A stretch of DNA of 38,286 nucleotides from contig JAIOZY010000048.1 in assembly GCA_021740385.1 (NCBI GenBank), positions 1 to 38,286 of the forward strand. Direction: 5' to 3'. This DNA comes from Prolixibacteraceae bacterium. Its GTDB lineage: Bacteria; Bacteroidota; Bacteroidia; Bacteroidales; Prolixibacteraceae. Under the pieces are notes generated by a model. The model saw only the letters and a list, made by a program, of their open reading frames with translations, was not told the origin of the DNA and ran no database searches. This document shows positions 35,666-38,286 of the stretch, one piece after another; the stretch's first letter is position 1, and every line of letters starts with the position of its first letter. The position numbers were made by a program, and so were the translations under genes.

Positions 35666-36586
35666 TCAACCCCTTATGAAAAGGGCTTTTATTATGTCGC
35701 TCACCATTTTGGGGTTTTCCTTAATACGGCGTGAACAGTAGCCAAACCAGTCGACACCAAAAGGCACATAAATCCGCATTTTGTGTCCCTTTTGAATGAT
35801 CGAATCGCGCAGGTTTGGCGTAACACCGTATAACATTTGGAACTCGTAATCTTCCGGGCCTTTATTGTATTCCTTTATCAATTCGTACGATTCGTTAACA
35901 AGAAATGGATCGTGGGTTGCAATGCCAACATAAGCATTGTTTTGCAGCAGCAGTTCAAGGTCTTTCAGGAAATGGTGGCGTACCTGATGAAAATCGCGGT
36001 AAGCAATCTCTTCGGGCTCGATGTAAATACCTTTACAAAGCCTGATGCTTAGCGGAAGACCGTTTTTCTTTGAATATGCTGTCAGGTCAATAATGTCGTT
36101 TCGTGTACGCCGCAGGTAGGCCTGCAAAACCAACCCAACATGGTCGGGAAATTCAGCGAGTAAGCGTTTAAAAAGTTCAATTTCGGACGATGTGCACTGC
36201 GAATCTTCCATGTCGATACGCACAAATTTGTTCCTTTTAGCAGCACTTTCCACTACTTCGCGGATAAGCCGGTAACATTTTTCTTTATCGACGAGCAAGC
36301 CGAAACTGGTTGGCTTTACCGAAAAACTGCCCATTACATTATCTTCTGTGAAACGTTCAATAATGTTCAGATAATCATTTTTATTGGTTTCGGCTTCTTC
36401 AATGGTATGAATAAATTCCCCGAGCAAATCAACCGTTACCTCCATATTTTGGCTGTTCAACATTTTCGACTTGGCTATGCCATCTTCAATTTTTTCGCCG
36501 GCTACATATCGTTTGGAAAAAATCCATACTAATTTCTTTGGCATGTAAGGCAGCGTGTCTGCTACAATTTTATTAAACATATTCAT
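35666..36586 (-). CDS. Proline dehydrogenase
   Basis: A 306-residue single-domain FAD enzyme of PRODH fold. Late-barrel motifs are present: IRLCKGIYIEPEEIAYRD (the family's KGAY-type site), VGIATHDPFLVN, FQMLYGVTPNLRD, and RIYVPFGVDWFGYCSRRIKENP, where the paired Arg contact the proline carboxylate. It oxidises proline to pyrroline-5-carboxylate. It is the short monofunctional type, without the PutA aldehyde dehydrogenase half, and no such gene lies nearby. Two in-frame Met codons at the start (MNMFNK) leave a two-residue uncertainty. It is divergent from the OmpH-like gene. Confidence 0.93.
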   Translation of the reverse strand: MNMFNKIVADTLPYMPKKLVWIFSKRYVAGEKIEDGIAKSKMLNSQNMEVTVDLLGEFIHTIEEAETNKNDYLNIIERFTEDNVMGSFSVKPTSFGLLVDKEKCYRLIREVVESAAKRNKFVRIDMEDSQCTSSEIELFKRLLAEFPDHVGLVLQAYLRRTRNDIIDLTAYSKKNGLPLSIRLCKGIYIEPEEIAYRDFHQVRHHFLKDLELLLQNNAYVGIATHDPFLVNESYELIKEYNKGPEDYEFQMLYGVTPNLRDSIIQKGHKMRIYVPFGVDWFGYCSRRIKENPKMVSDIIKALFIRG

Positions 36587-36705
36587 TATTGTTTGAAAAA
36601 ATACTGATCTAAATTTACTATGAACAATCAGCCGGATAAATGATGTAAATCAGCCCGATGTTATGATTTTTCGCATTGTTCTGCCGCAATTACAAACAGA
36701 AAAAT

Positions 36706-36713
36706 TATCTTTG
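36706..36713 (+). promoter_or_regulatory. -7 box for the OmpH-like gene
   Basis: TATCTTTG matches TAnnTTTG and lies 27 bp before the ATG at 36741. It is downstream of an alternative in-frame ATG at 36663, which argues against that longer start. The nearest TTG upstream (36676) is 27 bases away, longer than usual. Confidence 0.45.
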
Positions 36714-36740
36714 TCATCGTTATCGAAAAAAAAATTTAAA

Positions 36741-37340
36741 ATGAAAAAATTACCATTGTTGTTAAGCATTGTTTCACTTGCTGGTGTCATTGCATTACTT
36801 ATTCTCTTTTTGGTGAAACCAACTAATAATGAACCGCAAGAACTGAATACCGGAAAAGAGACCGTTCAATCGGAACTAGAAGTAGCTTATGTACAAACCG
36901 ATTCGGTACTGGTAAACTATCAGATGGCCCGCGACCTTCATGCCGGTTTTGTGAGCAAACAAGAACAATACACCTCCGATTTTTCGGCAAAACAAAAAGA
37001 TTTTGAAAATCAGGCTGTAGCCTTTCAGGAAAAATTGCAGCGCGGTGGTTTTCTTACCGAAGACAGGGCAATAAGGGAGCGGGACAAGTTGATGGCAATG
37101 GAAGAAGAGATGAAACAGCTTGATTATGAACTGTCGACGAAACTTGGTGAAATGGAAGCCGGTATTAACCGACAACTAACCGACAGCATTGTAAACTTTG
37201 TAAAAGAATACAACAAGAAACACAACTATACTTACATTTTCAGTAACAACGGGAACATTATAGTTGGCAAACAGCAATTTAACATCACGAAAGACATTTT
37301 GGATGGGTTAAATGCCCGTTATGCTGCATCGAAGAAGTAA
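36741..37340 (+). CDS. OmpH/Skp-like periplasmic protein
   Basis: A 199-residue protein with an N-terminal signal or anchor (MKKLPLLLSIVSLAGVIALL and a few more residues), then an OmpH region. VAYVQTDSVLVNYQMARDL opens the fold, a long charged coiled coil covers about 70-150, and YTYIFSNNGNIIVG near the end is the typical closing strand. Skp proteins hold unfolded outer-membrane proteins in the periplasm. The hydrophobic segment lacks a clear cleavage site, so it may stay membrane-anchored. The start at 36741 is chosen because the signal begins there and a -7 box lies between it and the upstream ATG. The nuclease gene follows after 14 bp. Confidence 0.88.
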   Translation: MKKLPLLLSIVSLAGVIALLILFLVKPTNNEPQELNTGKETVQSELEVAYVQTDSVLVNYQMARDLHAGFVSKQEQYTSDFSAKQKDFENQAVAFQEKLQRGGFLTEDRAIRERDKLMAMEEEMKQLDYELSTKLGEMEAGINRQLTDSIVNFVKEYNKKHNYTYIFSNNGNIIVGKQQFNITKDILDGLNARYAASKK

Positions 37341-37354
37341 TAAAAAAAGTAAAA

Positions 37355-38002
37355 TTGCTTGTTACGGATAAACAGGTCCGGATTATTGCCGATTACCGGG
37401 AAGTCGCCTCGGCAATACCCGATTTATTAAAACAGAAGGGCGCAATTGTTGAATTAAAGAACCTTAAAACCGGCGATTATCTTATCAACAATACGGTTAT
37501 GGTTGAACGGAAATCGCGCGACGATTTTATTATTTCAATCATTCAAAACCGGCTTTTTGCCCAATGCTCGAGGCTGCGGAAATCGAAAATGCACTCCATC
37601 CTGTTAATTGAGGGAAACCCATACCACAGCAACCACAACATTGACCGTAACGCGGTAAAGGGGGCATTGCTTTCGGTGTCGTTATCGTGGCAGATACCCA
37701 TTGTATACACCTCGGGCCACGAGGATACAGCCCGGGTATTGATCATGTCAGCCAACCAATTGTTGCAAAACAACCTGTATTTTTTACGACGTACCGGAAA
37801 ACCTAAAAGGACAAAAGATCAAGCGTTATATTTTCTTCAGGGACTGCCGTCAGTTGGGCAGAAAACGGCAAAAGCCCTTCTTGAACGTTTCAGAACACCC
37901 GAGAATGTTGTTTTGGCTACCGAAGATGAATTACTCGAAGTTGAAGGTCTTGGAAAAGAAAAAATTAAGAAAATCAGGGCTTTTTTAGGACATAACGTTT
38001 GA
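37355..38002 (+). CDS. ERCC4/XPF-type nuclease with helix-hairpin-helix
   Basis: A 215-residue protein. The ERCC4 nuclease domain (about 8-140) shows IIADYRE (Asp13), TGDYLI (Asp41) and the hallmark VERKSRDDF (Glu51, Arg52, Lys53, Asp56). The C-terminal 60 residues hold two helix-hairpin-helix motifs, LPSVGQKTAKALLERF and VEGLGKEKIKKIRAF, that bind DNA. This is the XPF/Mus81 layout known in archaea and eukaryotes for cutting branched DNA, reduced to its minimal core. The only sensible start is TTG at 37355, since the next ATG would remove part of the active site. It lies 14 bp after the OmpH-like gene. Confidence 0.88.
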   Translation: MLVTDKQVRIIADYREVASAIPDLLKQKGAIVELKNLKTGDYLINNTVMVERKSRDDFIISIIQNRLFAQCSRLRKSKMHSILLIEGNPYHSNHNIDRNAVKGALLSVSLSWQIPIVYTSGHEDTARVLIMSANQLLQNNLYFLRRTGKPKRTKDQALYFLQGLPSVGQKTAKALLERFRTPENVVLATEDELLEVEGLGKEKIKKIRAFLGHNV

Positions 38003-38032
38003 TCAATCAATTTCGTCAACATACTATTCCGA

Positions 38033-38146
38033 ATGCATAAGAACGAAACATTGGCTGTGGTGGATAATCTTATGCATACAGGATGGGAAATCCTTGATTT
38101 TGACACACATATATGGACGGTTACCCCCCAGAGAGTTGGGGGTGAG
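38033..38146 (+). pseudogene. Possible 5' fragment of a gene cut by the intron
   Basis: A reading frame opens at ATG 38033, 30 bp after the nuclease gene, and gives about 32 protein-like residues (MHKNETLAVVDNLMHTGWE and on to DFDTHIWTVTP). It then runs into intron-like sequence and stops at 38168. I do not recognise the product. It could be the start of a gene split by an intron inserted in the opposite orientation, or chance. The end given is only approximate, because the exon-intron border is not fixed. Confidence 0.35.
38123..38143. repeat. C-run/G-run hairpin beside the intron end
   Basis: ACCCCC and GGGGGT pair across an 8- to 9-base AGAGAGTT loop directly beside the presumed intron 3' border. 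It may belong to the target site or to the intron's outermost part. It has no T-run. Confidence 0.4.
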
Positions 38147-38286
38147 TGCAAAGGAGTAGGAGGAAAATAAAATAAGTTTTCCTCCTATTTTATTTTCCGA
38201 CCTCTCACACCACCGTACGTACGGTTCCGTATACGGCGGTTCCATTAGCCCACCCTCACTTTAAGGTAGTAATCCGAGAAAAATAA
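38147..38286 (-). mobile_element. 3' end of a group II intron (domains V and VI)
   Basis: On the - strand, 38242 down to 38208 gives a 35-base hairpin with the domain V pattern: GCCGTATACGG, a short loop, then CCGTACGTACGGT. The next bases read GTGTGAGAGGTCGG, the usual link to domain VI. Domain VI is a 13-bp perfect stem (GGAAAATAAAATA at 38186-38198 on the other strand, pairing with 38162-38174), followed by CCTCCTACTCC, resembling known 3' ends. The rest of the intron, with any reverse transcriptase gene, lies beyond the right edge. The exact 3' border (about 38140-38152) is uncertain. Confidence 0.75.

Overview
The window reads as a chromosomal segment of a Bacteroidota bacterium, probably from the Marinilabiliales/Prolixibacteraceae side of the phylum, though the family is inferred and not proven. 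Pointers are a type IX secretion (T9SS) C-terminal sorting domain, a FISUMP-domain protein, paired DUF3857/transglutaminase-like proteins, a membrane TPR/HTH regulator of the DUF6377 type, DUF6427 and DUF2723 membrane proteins, weak or absent Shine-Dalgarno sequences, and promoter boxes of the Bacteroidota form (TTTG, about 20 nt, TAnnTTTG). No tRNA, rRNA or CRISPR array was seen.

Left part (1-7.7 kb): a 0.5 kb gene-free stretch with a compact palindromic repeat, then two small secreted proteins on the + strand. Facing them on the - strand are a two-gene operon of periplasmic transglutaminase-fold proteins, one keeping the catalytic Cys and His and one lacking both, and upstream of these a membrane-anchored regulator.

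Envelope glycan region (7.9-20.6 kb): + strand recR, a small HAD-like hydrolase, a 13-copy heptamer repeat that ends at the start codon of a glycosyltransferase, the glycosyltransferase itself (GT2 fused to a catalytically gutted polyprenyl-glycosylphosphotransferase module), and two GNAT-type acyltransferases. Converging on it is a - strand run with small gaps: DUF2723 GT-C-like membrane protein, polysaccharide deacetylase, purD, DUF6427 membrane protein, carbamoyltransferase. Glycosyl transfer, N-deacetylation, acylation and carbamoylation together suggest assembly and decoration of an envelope glycan or glycoprotein; this is inference from context.

Metabolic/housekeeping part (20.7-28.7 kb): Nudix hydrolase plus LysE-type exporter (+), then alkaline phosphatase, an AlbA_2-domain protein and folC (-). 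Divergently come a PIN-PhoH ATPase, an M14 carboxypeptidase-like lipoprotein and a nitroreductase. The nitroreductase leader can form a terminator-like structure that competes with an alternative hairpin.

Signalling/transport part (28.8-36.6 kb): a PAS histidine kinase with a four-cysteine PAS insertion and a good promoter. Convergent to it is an operon of trkH, a KdpD-like kinase lacking the KdpD/Usp input half, and a KdpE-like regulator, which looks like a self-contained potassium-uptake control unit. A POT-like MFS transporter and a proline dehydrogenase follow.

Right end (36.7-38.3 kb): an OmpH/Skp-like periplasmic protein and an ERCC4/XPF-type nuclease with a TTG start. After them comes the 3' end (domains V and VI) of a group II intron on the - strand, whose body lies beyond the window and which appears to interrupt a short + strand reading frame.
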